Source of the DNA: Sphaerotilus natans
Lineage (GTDB): Bacteria > Pseudomonadota > Gammaproteobacteria > Burkholderiales > Burkholderiaceae_C
DNA: 64,000 nucleotides
Direction: 5' to 3'
Assembly: GCF_900156335.1 (NCBI RefSeq)
Contig: NZ_FTMZ01000016.1
Span: forward strand, 1 to 64,000
Position numbers and translations under genes: made by a program. The notes beneath the pieces were generated by a model, which saw nothing but the letters and a program-made list of their open reading frames with translations, was not told the DNA's origin and searched no databases. Below are positions 10,126-21,104 of the stretch, piece after piece. Each line of letters starts with the position of its first letter. The first letter of the stretch is position 1.

Positions 10126-10153
10126 ATTATAGGAACGCGATCGCGGCTTTCAA
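10126..10153 (-). promoter_or_regulatory. groESL promoter
   Basis: Minus-strand TTGAAA (10148-10153), 16-bp spacer, then a perfect TATAAT (10126-10131). The -35 region reads CTTGAAA, which also fits the sigma-32 -35 consensus; the -10 is of the sigma-70 type. It is placed directly before CIRCE. Confidence 0.85.
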
Positions 10154-10253
10154 GAGGGGGAGGCCCGAGAAACCCCACGGAAAGCCGTTACGCTCGAGGG
10201 GCAGTACGCGCCCGACCGTCCACTTCTGCCGACTTCGCCCCTCCGATCCCGCG

Positions 10254-11600
10254 ATGACCGACGCTCTTCCGCCCTCGCCTTCCCCCACGCGCAGCGCGCT
10301 GCCGCCCGACGACCAGCAGCGCGCGCTGCTGCACAACGAGGTCCACGCCCGGCCGACCGCGCGCATCCGCCTGCCCGCGCTGGTCGTCTATGTCGCGGTG
10401 CTCAACGAGGGCATCAGCCGCGAGCAGGAGCTGGCGCACCTGCGCCTGCTGCCGGGCCAGCAGGATCTGCCGCCGGAGGTGCTGCACGACCATTTCGTGC
10501 GCCTGCGCCTGGGCCCGTGCACGCTGAAGTGGGAGCGCCACAGCGAGTACACCCGCTACTCGATCGTGCAGTCGCTGCCCGAGGGCGCCGGCCTGGAGGC
10601 CGAGAATCCGCCGCTGGACGCGCTGGCGATCGACCCGGCCTGGCTGGCGGCCATTCCTGGCAAGACCATCACCGCGATCAAGCTGGCGATGGTCATCGGC
10701 GACATCGCCAACGCGCCGGAGGCGGCCAAGCGTGGCCAGCGCTGGCTGGGCGGGCGCAGCGTGGTGGCCTCGATCATGGGCACCTACGGCCACTCGATCG
10801 CGGTCACCTCGTTCCGGCTGCGCGACGACGGCTTCGAGCACATGCTGGTGATCGCGCCGGAGCGCACCACCGAGACGCGCGCGGGCCGCATCTCGCAGCG
10901 CCTGCTCGAGCTGGAGACCTACCGGATGATGGCGCTGCGCGGGCTGCCCGCGGCCAAGGCGCTGTCGCCGATGCTGGCCGAGGCCGAGTCGCGTCTGGCC
11001 GAGATCACCGCGCGGCTCGAGAACAAGGCCGCCACCGACCAGGAGCTGCTCGACACGCTGGTGGCGCTGGCCGCGCGGGTCGAGCGCGCCACCGCCGAGA
11101 ACCAGTACCGATTCGCCGCGACCCAGGCCTATGACGCCATCGTCAGCCAGCGCATCCAGGAGCTGCGCGAGAAGCCGATCTCGGGCACGCAGACCATCAG
11201 CGAGTTCATGCAGCGACGCCTGTCGCCGGCGATCCAGACGGTGGCGGCCACCGCGCAGCGCCTGAGCGGCCTGTCGCAGCGCATCGAGCGCACCAGCGCG
11301 CTGCTGCGCACCCGCGTCGACATCGCCACCGAATCGCAGAACCAGCAGCTGCTGGCGCAGCTCACCCGCGGCCAAGACCTGCAGCTGCGCATGCAGATGA
11401 CGGTGGAGGGTCTGTCGATCGCGGCGATCTCGTACTACGTGATGAGCCTGATCTACTACGGCGCCAAGGCGGTCAAGGTCGCCGGCGCCCCGATCAGCCC
11501 GGAGCTGGTCGCCGGTGCGCTGATTCCGGCGGTGCTGTGGGGCGTCTGGCGCACCAACCGGCGCATCCACGAGAAGCTTCACGCCGAGCAAGGTCACTGA
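10254..11600 (+). CDS. DUF3422 family protein
   Basis: A 448-residue protein whose N-terminus (RALLHNEVHARP, then VVYVAVLNEGISREQE) is the hallmark of DUF3422. The middle is a long helical, coiled-coil-like stretch. Two hydrophobic segments near the C-terminus (ISYYVMSLIYYGAK and LVAGALIPAVLWGVW) suggest membrane anchoring, and the overall plan recalls CorA-like or membrane-bound coiled-coil proteins. The function of the family is not known. It is divergent from groESL and stands alone. Confidence 0.88.
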   Translation: MTDALPPSPSPTRSALPPDDQQRALLHNEVHARPTARIRLPALVVYVAVLNEGISREQELAHLRLLPGQQDLPPEVLHDHFVRLRLGPCTLKWERHSEYTRYSIVQSLPEGAGLEAENPPLDALAIDPAWLAAIPGKTITAIKLAMVIGDIANAPEAAKRGQRWLGGRSVVASIMGTYGHSIAVTSFRLRDDGFEHMLVIAPERTTETRAGRISQRLLELETYRMMALRGLPAAKALSPMLAEAESRLAEITARLENKAATDQELLDTLVALAARVERATAENQYRFAATQAYDAIVSQRIQELREKPISGTQTISEFMQRRLSPAIQTVAATAQRLSGLSQRIERTSALLRTRVDIATESQNQQLLAQLTRGQDLQLRMQMTVEGLSIAAISYYVMSLIYYGAKAVKVAGAPISPELVAGALIPAVLWGVWRTNRRIHEKLHAEQGH

Positions 11601-11678
11601 AAAGGCCAACGCGCAGAATCGGCTCAGGCTCGCCGGTCCGGGCGGGCCGGTCCACCCACGACACGAGGAGACTCGCCG

Positions 11679-12962
11679 ATGAAGCCGATGAAGCTCGAGA
11701 CCCTGGCCGTTCACGCCGGCTACCAGCCCGACCCGACCACCAAGGCGGTGGCGGTGCCGGTCTACCAGACCGTCGCCTATGCCTTCGACAGCGCCCAGCA
11801 CGGCGCCGACCTGTTCGACCTGAAGGTGCAGGGCAACATCTACACCCGGATCATGAATCCGACCCAGTCGATCCTCGAGGCGCGGGTGGCCGCGCTCGAG
11901 GGCGGCATCGGCGCGCTGGCGCTGGCCTCCGGCATGGCGGCGATCACCTACGCGATCCAGACGATCGCCGAGGCCGGCGACAACATCGTCTCGGCCAGCA
12001 CGCTGTACGGCGGCACCTACAACCTGTTCGCGCACACCTTCCCGCAGATGGGCATCACGGTGCGCTTCGCCGACCCGCGCGATCCGGCCTCCTTCGCCGC
12101 ACTGATCGACGAGCGCACCAAGGCGGTCTTCTGCGAGTCGGTCGGCAATCCGCTGGGCAACGTCACCGACCTGCGCGCGCTGGCCGACGTGGCGCACGCC
12201 GCCGGCGTGCCGCTGATCGTCGACAACACCGTGCCCTCGCCGGCGCTGTGCCGCCCGATCGAGCATGGCGCCGACATCGTCGTGCACTCGCTGACCAAGT
12301 ACATGGGCGGCCACGGCAACAGCGTCGCCGGCGCGATCGTCGACTCGGGCAAATTCCCCTGGGCCGAGCACAAGGCGCGCTTCCGGCGCCTGAACGAGCC
12401 CGACGTCAGCTACCACGGCGTGGTCTACACCGAGGCGCTGGGCGCGGCCGCCTACATCGCCCGCGCCCGGGTGGTGCCGCTGCGCAACACCGGCGCGGCG
12501 ATCTCGCCGATGAACGCCTTCCTGATCCTGCAGGGCATCGAGACGCTGGCGCTGCGCATGGACCGCATCTGCGACAACGCGCTGGCGGTGGCACGCTTCC
12601 TCGACGATCACCCGAAGGTGGCCTGGGTCAACTACGCCGGCCTGCCCGAGCACCCCGACCACGCGCTGGTGCAGTCGCAGATGGGCGGGCGCGCCTCGGG
12701 CATTCTCAGCTTCGGGCTGAAGGAAGGCGGCCGCGAGGCGGGCGCGCGCGTGCTCGACGCCTTCCAGCTCTTCACCCGGCTGGTCAACATCGGCGACGCC
12801 AAGTCGCTGGCCACCCACCCGGCCTCGACGACGCACCGCCAGCTCGACGCGGCCGAGCTGAAGAAGGCCGGCGTCAGCGAGGACATGCTGCGCCTGTCGG
12901 TCGGCATCGAGCACATCGACGACCTGATCGCCGACCTGGCGCAGGCGCTCGACGCGGCCTGA
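11679..12962 (+). CDS. metY: O-acetylhomoserine sulfhydrylase (aminocarboxypropyltransferase)
   Basis: A 427-residue cytoplasmic PLP enzyme of the Cys/Met metabolism family that makes homocysteine from O-acetylhomoserine and sulfide. It begins LETLAVHAGYQPDPTTKAVAVPVYQT, typical of the MetY branch, and has YTRIMNPTQ. The PLP lysine lies in HSLTKYMGGHGNS. GAGGAG lies 6-8 bases before the ATG. The OAH-type assignment over cystathionine gamma-synthase rests on the length and the MetY-like N-terminus. Confidence 0.93.
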   Translation: MKPMKLETLAVHAGYQPDPTTKAVAVPVYQTVAYAFDSAQHGADLFDLKVQGNIYTRIMNPTQSILEARVAALEGGIGALALASGMAAITYAIQTIAEAGDNIVSASTLYGGTYNLFAHTFPQMGITVRFADPRDPASFAALIDERTKAVFCESVGNPLGNVTDLRALADVAHAAGVPLIVDNTVPSPALCRPIEHGADIVVHSLTKYMGGHGNSVAGAIVDSGKFPWAEHKARFRRLNEPDVSYHGVVYTEALGAAAYIARARVVPLRNTGAAISPMNAFLILQGIETLALRMDRICDNALAVARFLDDHPKVAWVNYAGLPEHPDHALVQSQMGGRASGILSFGLKEGGREAGARVLDAFQLFTRLVNIGDAKSLATHPASTTHRQLDAAELKKAGVSEDMLRLSVGIEHIDDLIADLAQALDAA

Positions 12963-12995
12963 ACCGCCTGAGCTGCCCGAAGGCGCGCCGCCGGC

Positions 12996-13484
12996 TCAGC
13001 GCGCCGGCTGGGCGGCGGTCGCGGCGGTCGGCGCCTTCATCACCCGGGTGCGGCCGCCGGTGGTGACCAGCACCACCGCCTCGCCCGGCGCGAAGCTCTC
13101 CTGCGCCTTGGCCTGCACCAGCGCCCGGCGCTCGCCGCTGGGCAGCTGCAGCAGGATCTCGACCGCCTCCTCGCGGGTGCCGAAGCGCTCGACGGTGTTG
13201 CCGATCACCGCACCGGCCACTGCGCCGAGCACGCCGACTGCCGCCGCCTCGCGCCGACCGCCCACCGAGCCGCCGGCAATGCCGCCGATCACCGCGCCGG
13301 AAACGCCGCCGACGCCGCTCTGCTGGCCCTCGACGACCACCGGCCGCACATTGAGCACCACCGCGTCCTGCACCGTCGACAGCCGCTGCGCGTCGCCGGG
13401 CCGGATCACGTCCGGGCTGGTGGTGCTGCAGGCGCCCAGCAGCAGGGAAGCGGCGACGGCCGCCGCGAGGAAAGCGGTTTTCAT
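12996..13484 (-). CDS. Glycine-zipper outer-membrane lipoprotein (SlyB-like)
   Basis: A 162-residue lipoprotein with signal peptide and lipobox LLLGACSTT. A central glycine-zipper region (GVGGVSGAVIGGIAGGSVGG, then GAVAGAVIGNTVE) is the signature of the SlyB/Rickettsia 17-kDa antigen group, which packs against the outer membrane. A C-terminal beta-rich part follows. It is convergent with metY. Confidence 0.85.
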   Translation of the reverse strand: MKTAFLAAAVAASLLLGACSTTSPDVIRPGDAQRLSTVQDAVVLNVRPVVVEGQQSGVGGVSGAVIGGIAGGSVGGRREAAAVGVLGAVAGAVIGNTVERFGTREEAVEILLQLPSGERRALVQAKAQESFAPGEAVVLVTTGGRTRVMKAPTAATAAQPAR

Positions 13485-13510
13485 GATGCGGATCCCGGGA
13501 ATCTCGGTGC

Positions 13511-14077
13511 TCAGCCGTGCAGCCGGCTGTGTCGCGGCACGCTCGCCAGCAGGAATTCCATCTGGTCCGCCAGGATGCGCCGCCCCTTGAGGATCATGTC
13601 CTCGTGCAGATTGGGAATGTAGGGCAGGTAAAGGAGTTCCATGCCGGCCTCGTGCAGCAGCCGGTTGCCCTTGCGGCCGTTGCAGCTGCGGCAGGCGGTG
13701 ATGCAGTTCATCCAGCTGTGGGTGCCGCCGCGCGAGGTCGGAACGATGTGCTCGCGGGTCAGGTGCTCGCGGGGCTCGCGCAGGAAGCGCTGGCCGCAGT
13801 AGGCGCAGGTGTGGCGGTCGCGGGCGAACAGCTTCGGGTTGGCGATCGCCGGCACCTCGCGCCAGGCCCGGCTGGGCACCGCGCCGCGCACCGCGATGAT
13901 CGAATGCAGCTCGACACGCGACTGCAGGCCGCTGGCGCGCTGGATGCCTCCGCGCATCACCAGGCAGGGTTCACCGATCGTCCAGGCGACTTCGCCGGCG
14001 ACATAGAGCGTCACGGCGTCCTTCGGCGAAATCCAGGCCTGAGGGCGCCCCGAGACATCGAGCTGCAGCACATCCAT
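13511..14077 (-). CDS. HNH endonuclease domain protein
   Basis: A 188-residue protein with a C-terminal HNH/McrA-type fold. CAYCGQRF and CRSCNGRKGNR are the zinc-binding pairs, and HIVPTSRGGTHSWMNCITAC carries the H-N catalytic core. The first 85 residues are beta-rich and of unknown role. This stand-alone type is common in proteobacterial chromosomes, with no methylase partner seen here. Its biological role is not known. It is separated from the TetR gene by about 230 bp holding two palindromes. Confidence 0.88.
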   Translation of the reverse strand: MDVLQLDVSGRPQAWISPKDAVTLYVAGEVAWTIGEPCLVMRGGIQRASGLQSRVELHSIIAVRGAVPSRAWREVPAIANPKLFARDRHTCAYCGQRFLREPREHLTREHIVPTSRGGTHSWMNCITACRSCNGRKGNRLLHEAGMELLYLPYIPNLHEDMILKGRRILADQMEFLLASVPRHSRLHG

Positions 14078-14212
14078 GGCAAGGTCCTTGCGTGAAGCAA
14101 GCTTAGACCAGAGCGGCCTCCGGCTTCAATCTCGGGCCCTTGACGAGTCAGATCCTGCCAGGCGTGCAGGTCGCGGCGTGCCCGGACGTGACGCGCGACC
14201 GCCTGCCACCGA

Positions 14213-14230
14213 CTAGAGTTTCAACTCTAG
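14213..14230. promoter_or_regulatory. Perfect 18-bp palindrome of unknown ligand protein
   Basis: CTAGAGTT-TC-AACTCTAG is a perfect 8+8 inverted repeat in the HNH/TetR intergenic region. It has no T tract, so it is not a terminator. The shape recalls operators of MerR-family regulators, but no such gene is adjacent. Confidence 0.5.
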
Positions 14231-14280
14231 GACTTTCAGGGCGCACCCGACTTGCCCTGGACGGGACTTCGATCAGAATA

Positions 14281-14292
14281 GAACGATCGTTC
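14281..14292 (+). promoter_or_regulatory. TetR-family operator
   Basis: GAACGATCGTTC is a perfect 12-bp palindrome, 14 bases before the GTG start of the TetR gene. Its position suggests autoregulation, and possibly control of the beta-oxidation genes by read-through. Confidence 0.7.
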
Positions 14293-14306
14293 GTTTTACA
14301 GCCACC

Positions 14307-14957
14307 GTGACCCCTCATCCTCTCGAACCTCGGCCGACCCGCAGCGGCTCCCGCGCGGCCCACAAGGGCCAGCAGACCCGCGCGTCCATTCTCGATGCCG
14401 CCCTGAACCTGGCATCGCAGAAGGGGCTCGAGGGCCTGTCGATCGGCCTGCTGGCCGAGACGACCGGCATGAGCAAGTCGGGCGTGTTCGCGCATTTCGG
14501 CTCCCGCGAGGAGCTGCAGATCTCGGTGATCCGCGAGTACCACGCCCGCTTCGAGGAAGAGGTCTTCTACCCCTCGCTGCGCGAGCCGCGCGGCCTGCCA
14601 CGGCTGGAGGCGATGTACCGGCGCTGGCTCAAGCGCGTCAGCGTCGAGATCGACTCCGGCTGCATCTACATCAGCGGCGCGGTCGAGTTCGACGACCGCC
14701 CCGGCCCGGTGCGCGATGCGCTCGCCGACATGGTCCGCACCTGGCACACCGGCCTGGTGCGCTCGATCACGATGGCGCGCGAGGAAGGCCACCTGCAGGC
14801 CGACACCGACGCCCGGCAGATGCTGTTCGAGCTGCACGGGCTGGTGCTGGCGCTGCACCACGACGCGCGCTTCCTGCGCACGCCCGGCGCGGTGCAGCGC
14901 GCCGAGCAGGGTTTCCTGAACGTGCTCGATCGCTACCGCGCCGCACCGAGCGGCTGA
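14307..14957 (+). CDS. TetR/AcrR-family transcriptional regulator
   Basis: A 216-residue repressor. The N-terminal helix-turn-helix is seen in RASILDAALNLASQKGLEGLSIGLLAE then TTGMSKSGVFAHFGSREELQ. The C-terminal ligand domain is of the YcdC/TetR_C type (DDRPGPVRDALADMVRTWH). It starts with GTG directly after a palindromic operator. It lies 90 bp ahead of the acyl-CoA dehydrogenase gene on the same strand, so it probably senses an acyl-CoA and controls that cluster. That role is inferred from position only. Confidence 0.88.
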   Translation: MTPHPLEPRPTRSGSRAAHKGQQTRASILDAALNLASQKGLEGLSIGLLAETTGMSKSGVFAHFGSREELQISVIREYHARFEEEVFYPSLREPRGLPRLEAMYRRWLKRVSVEIDSGCIYISGAVEFDDRPGPVRDALADMVRTWHTGLVRSITMAREEGHLQADTDARQMLFELHGLVLALHHDARFLRTPGAVQRAEQGFLNVLDRYRAAPSG

Positions 14958-15047
14958 AGCCCGGCGCAGCCCCTCCCGATATCCCGGCTGCGCCCCTCCC
15001 TGTTCCGTCGACCGATTCCGACTGTTCTCGATCTGAAGGAGACACAG

Positions 15048-16850
15048 ATGCCCCGCTACGTCCCTCCGCTGCGTGACATGCAGTTCGTCCTGCATGAGCT
15101 GGTCCAGGTCACCGAGACCTTCAAGGAGATCCCGGCCCATGCCGAGGTCGATGTCGACACCGTCAACGCGGTGCTCGAGGAAGGCGGCAAGTTCGCCGCG
15201 CAGGTGGTCTTCCCGCTCAACCGCAGCGGCGACGAGGAAGGCTGCACCCACGACAAGACCACCCGCGAGGTGCGCACGCCCGCTGGCTACCCCGAGGCCT
15301 ACGCGAAGTATGTCGAGGGCGGCTGGCCCTCGCTGAGCTGCGACCCCGCCTACGGCGGCCAGGGCCTGCCGCATGTGGTCAACCAGTGCTTCTACGAGAT
15401 GCTCAACAGCGCCAACCAGGCCTGGACGATGTATCCGGGCCTGTCGCACGGCGCCTATGAAGCCCTGCACGCGCACGGCACGCCCGAGCAGAAGGCCACC
15501 TATCTGCCGAAGCTCACCAGCGGCGAGTGGACCGGCACGATGTGCCTGACCGAGCCGCACTGCGGCACCGACCTGGGCCTGCTGCGCACCAAGGCCGAGC
15601 CGCTGGCCGACGGCACCTACAGGATCAACGGCGCGAAGATCTTCATCTCCGCCGGCGAGCACGACATGGCCGCCAACATCGTGCACCTGGTGCTGGCGCG
15701 TCTGCCGGACGCACCGGCCGGCTCCAAGGGCATCTCGCTGTTCGTCGTGCCGAAGTTCCATGTCGCGGCCGACGGCAGCCTGGGCGCGCGCAACGGCATC
15801 TTCTGCGCCGGCCTTGAGCACAAGATGGGCATCCACAGCAACGCCACCGCGCAGCTGGTGCTCGAGGACGCGATCGGCACGCTGGTGGGCGAACCCCACA
15901 AGGGCCTGCAGGCGATGTTCGTGATGATGAACGCCGCGCGCCTGGGCGTCGGGATGCAGTCGCTCGGCCTGACCGAAGTGGCCTACCAGAACGCGGTCGA
16001 CTACGCGAAGGACCGGCTGCAGATGCGCGCGCTGACCGGACCGAAGGCGAAGGACAAGCCGGCCGATCCGATCATCGTGCACCCCGACGTGCGCAAGATG
16101 CTGCTGACCGCACGCGCCTACGCCGAGGCCGGCCGCGCGCTGTGCGTGCACACCGCGCTGATGCTCGACAAGGAGCTGAGCCACCCGGACGCGGACGTGC
16201 GCCGCGAGGCCGCCGACGAGGTCGCGCTGCTGACCCCGATCGTCAAGGCCTTCCTGACCGACAACGGCTGGATCGCCACCTCGGCCTGCATGCAGGTCTT
16301 CGGCGGCCACGGCTACGTGCGCGAATGGGGCATGGAGCAGTACGTGCGCGACGCGCGCATCAACATGATCTACGAGGGCACCAACACCATCCAGTCGCTC
16401 GATCTGCTCGGGCGCAAGGTGCTGGCCGACAACGGCAAGAAGCTCAAGGCCTTCGGCCGCAGGATCGCCGAGTTCGCCGAGGACGCCGGCGTGCGCGAGG
16501 ACATGCAGGAGTTCATCAACCCGCTGGCCGACCTGGGCGACAAGGTCACCAAGCTGACGACCGAGCTGGGCATGAAGGCCTTCGGCAACGCCGACGAGGT
16601 GGGCGCGGCGGCGGTGGACTATCTGCGCGTGGTCGGCCATCTGGTCTTCGCCTACTTCTGGGCGCGCATGGCGCAGGTGGCGCTCGACCGCATCCAGGCC
16701 GACGGCGACGCGGTCGATCCGTTCTACCGCGCCAAGCTGCACACCGCGCGCTTCTACTTCGCCAAGCTGCTGCCGGAGACGGCCAGCCTGATCCGCACCG
16801 CGCGCTCCGGCCCGGCCTCGCTGATGGCGATGGACGAATCCCTGTTCTGA
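15048..16850 (+). CDS. Acyl-CoA dehydrogenase (DmdC/FadE-like, with C-terminal extension)
   Basis: A 600-residue FAD-dependent enzyme that makes the 2-enoyl-CoA in the first step of beta-oxidation. It starts MPRYVPPLRDMQFVLHE, as seen in the longer DmdC-type branch. MCLTEPHCGTDLGLLRTKA is the FAD/substrate motif, and IYEGTNTIQSLDLLGRKV contains the region of the catalytic Glu. The extra ~130 C-terminal residues form the acyl-CoA dehydrogenase C-terminal domain. AGGAGA precedes the ATG. It heads the cluster with DUF2147, FadB-like and thiolase genes. The chain-length preference is unknown. Confidence 0.92.
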   Translation: MPRYVPPLRDMQFVLHELVQVTETFKEIPAHAEVDVDTVNAVLEEGGKFAAQVVFPLNRSGDEEGCTHDKTTREVRTPAGYPEAYAKYVEGGWPSLSCDPAYGGQGLPHVVNQCFYEMLNSANQAWTMYPGLSHGAYEALHAHGTPEQKATYLPKLTSGEWTGTMCLTEPHCGTDLGLLRTKAEPLADGTYRINGAKIFISAGEHDMAANIVHLVLARLPDAPAGSKGISLFVVPKFHVAADGSLGARNGIFCAGLEHKMGIHSNATAQLVLEDAIGTLVGEPHKGLQAMFVMMNAARLGVGMQSLGLTEVAYQNAVDYAKDRLQMRALTGPKAKDKPADPIIVHPDVRKMLLTARAYAEAGRALCVHTALMLDKELSHPDADVRREAADEVALLTPIVKAFLTDNGWIATSACMQVFGGHGYVREWGMEQYVRDARINMIYEGTNTIQSLDLLGRKVLADNGKKLKAFGRRIAEFAEDAGVREDMQEFINPLADLGDKVTKLTTELGMKAFGNADEVGAAAVDYLRVVGHLVFAYFWARMAQVALDRIQADGDAVDPFYRAKLHTARFYFAKLLPETASLIRTARSGPASLMAMDESLF

Positions 16851-16864
16851 GCGGAGGCCGCGCG

Positions 16865-17317
16865 ATGCAACGCTCCCTGATCGCGCTGGCGCTGGCCGGC
16901 GCCGCGCTCGCCCTGCCGGCGGGCGCGCTGGCCCAGGCCACGCCCGCCGGCCTGTGGAAGACCATCGACGACGACGGCAAGACCGAGAAGTCGCTGGTGC
17001 GCATCACCGAGGCCGGCGGCGTCTTTTCGGCCAAGGTCGAGAAGGTCTTCGACCCGGCCAAGCAGGACGCCCGCTGCGAGAAATGCAGCGACGAGCGCAA
17101 GGACCAGCCGGTCGTCGGCCTGAGCATCGTGCGCGGCGTCAAGGCCAGCGCCTCCGACCCGACGCTGTGGGACGGCGGCGAGATCCTCGACCCGAACAAC
17201 GGCAAGACCTACAAGGTCCGCATGAAGCCGGTCGACGGCGGCCGGCGGCTGGAGGTGCGCGGCTACATCGGCGCGCCGCTGCTGGGCCGCACGCAGACCT
17301 GGGTCCGCGTCGACTGA
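16865..17317 (+). CDS. DUF2147 secreted protein
   Basis: A 150-residue protein with a signal peptide (LIALALAGAALALPAGALAQA) and the DUF2147 domain: GLWKTIDDDGKTEKSLVRI at the start, then CEKCSDERKDQPVVGLSI, WDGGEILDPNNGKTYKVRM and YIGAPLLGRTQTWVRV. It is predicted periplasmic. The family's function is unknown; its lipocalin-like beta pattern suggests ligand binding. It lies 14 bp after the acyl-CoA dehydrogenase gene and 45 bp before the FadB-like gene, inside the beta-oxidation operon. Confidence 0.88.
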   Translation: MQRSLIALALAGAALALPAGALAQATPAGLWKTIDDDGKTEKSLVRITEAGGVFSAKVEKVFDPAKQDARCEKCSDERKDQPVVGLSIVRGVKASASDPTLWDGGEILDPNNGKTYKVRMKPVDGGRRLEVRGYIGAPLLGRTQTWVRVD

Positions 17318-17362
17318 CGCCGGGCCCCGCGACGACATTTCCCCGGAGACAAGGAAGCACTC

Positions 17363-19765
<2,403 letters not shown>

Positions 19766-19788
19766 CGCGGCGACACGGAGAACCCCAC

Positions 19789-20988
19789 ATGAGCAAGCAA
19801 CTGCAGGACGCCTACATCGTCGCCGCCACCCGCACGCCGATCGGCAAGTCGCACCGCGGCTTCTTCCGCCACACCCGCCCCGACGACCTGCTGGTCGCGG
19901 CGCTGCGCGGCGCGCTGGCCCAGGTGCCGACGCTCGATCCGGCCGCGATCGAGGACGCCATCATCGGCTGCGCGATGCCCGAGGGCGCGCAAGGGCTGAA
20001 CATGGCGCGCATCGGCGCGCTGCTGGCCGGGCTGCCGAACACGGTCGGCGGCATCACCGTCAACCGCTTCTGCGCCTCGGGCCTGTCGGCCATCCAGATG
20101 GCTGCCGACCGCATCCGCGTCGGCGAGGCCGACGTGATGATCGCCGGCGGCGCCGAGAGCATGAGCCTGGTGCCGATGAGCGGCTTCAGCCCGAGCTTCA
20201 ACCCCTCGATCTTCGAGCGTGACGAGAACGTCGGCATCGCCTACGGCATGGGCCTGACCGCCGAGAAGGTCGCGCAGCAGTGGAAGGTCAGCCGCGAGCG
20301 CCAGGACGCCTTCGCGCTGGCCTCGCACCAGAAGGCGCTGGCGGCCCAGGCGGCCGGCGAGTTCGACGCCGAGACCACGCCGGTCGAGGTCACCGAGCGC
20401 ACGCCCGATCTGGTCAGCGGCGAGCTGCACATCAGCACCCGCACGGTCAGCCGCGACGAGGGCGCGCGGCCCGACACCTCGCTCGAAGGCCTGGGCAAGC
20501 TCAGGCCCGTCTTCGCCGCCAAGGGCAGCGTGACGGCCGGCAACAGCTCGCAGACCAGCGACGGCGCCGGCGCCCTGATCCTGGCCAGCGAGCGTGCGGT
20601 GCGCGAGCATGGCCTGACGCCGCTGGCGCGCTTCGTCAGCTTCGCCAGCCGCGGCGTGCCGCCCGAAATCATGGGCATCGGCCCCATCGCGGCGATTCCG
20701 GCGGCGCTGAAGTCGGCCGGGCTGCAGCTCTCGGACATCGACTGGATCGAGCTGAACGAGGCCTTCGCGGCGCAGGCGCTGGCGGTGATCGACACCGTCG
20801 GGCTCGATCCGGCCAAGGTCAATCCGATGGGCGGCGCCATCGCGCTGGGCCACCCGCTCGGCGCCACCGGCGCGATCCGCGCCGCCACCGTGGTGCATGC
20901 GCTGCGTCGTCGCCAGATGAAGTACGGCATGCTGACGATGTGCGTCGGCACCGGCCAGGGCGCGGCCGGCCTGTTCGAGCGCGTCTGA
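19789..20988 (+). CDS. fadA: Acetyl-CoA C-acyltransferase (thiolase)
   Basis: A 399-residue thiolase completing each beta-oxidation round by releasing acetyl-CoA. The nucleophilic Cys lies in NRFCASGLSAIQMA. GHPLGATGA and CVGTGQGAAGLFE carry the catalytic His and the second Cys. It follows the FadN-like gene with a 23-bp gap and an AGGAG-like site (CGGAGAACCC). A hairpin terminator follows. The symbol is by function. Confidence 0.93.
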   Translation: MSKQLQDAYIVAATRTPIGKSHRGFFRHTRPDDLLVAALRGALAQVPTLDPAAIEDAIIGCAMPEGAQGLNMARIGALLAGLPNTVGGITVNRFCASGLSAIQMAADRIRVGEADVMIAGGAESMSLVPMSGFSPSFNPSIFERDENVGIAYGMGLTAEKVAQQWKVSRERQDAFALASHQKALAAQAAGEFDAETTPVEVTERTPDLVSGELHISTRTVSRDEGARPDTSLEGLGKLRPVFAAKGSVTAGNSSQTSDGAGALILASERAVREHGLTPLARFVSFASRGVPPEIMGIGPIAAIPAALKSAGLQLSDIDWIELNEAFAAQALAVIDTVGLDPAKVNPMGGAIALGHPLGATGAIRAATVVHALRRRQMKYGMLTMCVGTGQGAAGLFERV

Positions 20989-21018
20989 TCCTTTCGCCGG
21001 CTGTGGCCGGCCCGTGCT

Positions 21019-21061
21019 GGCCGCCGCCTCCGAGGGATCGGATGCGGCGGCCGCGTCTTTT
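21019..21061 (+). terminator. Probable terminator after the thiolase gene
   Basis: GGCCGCCGC (21019-21027) pairs with GCGGCGGCC (21044-21052), with a 16-base loop that may fold further. GCGTCTTTT follows. Confidence 0.6.
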
Positions 21062-21104
21062 CCAGCCCGGGAGCTTAAGATTCCCGATTGCCCAGGAGAC
21101 TTCG

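Noticed and set aside
10188..12914. A minus-strand frame of 908 codons opposite DUF3422 and metY
   Set aside because: Antisense shadow; low-complexity Arg/Gln/Val/Asp composition.
14213..14230. The palindrome as a terminator of the HNH or TetR gene
   Set aside because: No T tract follows on either strand, and it lies upstream of both genes.
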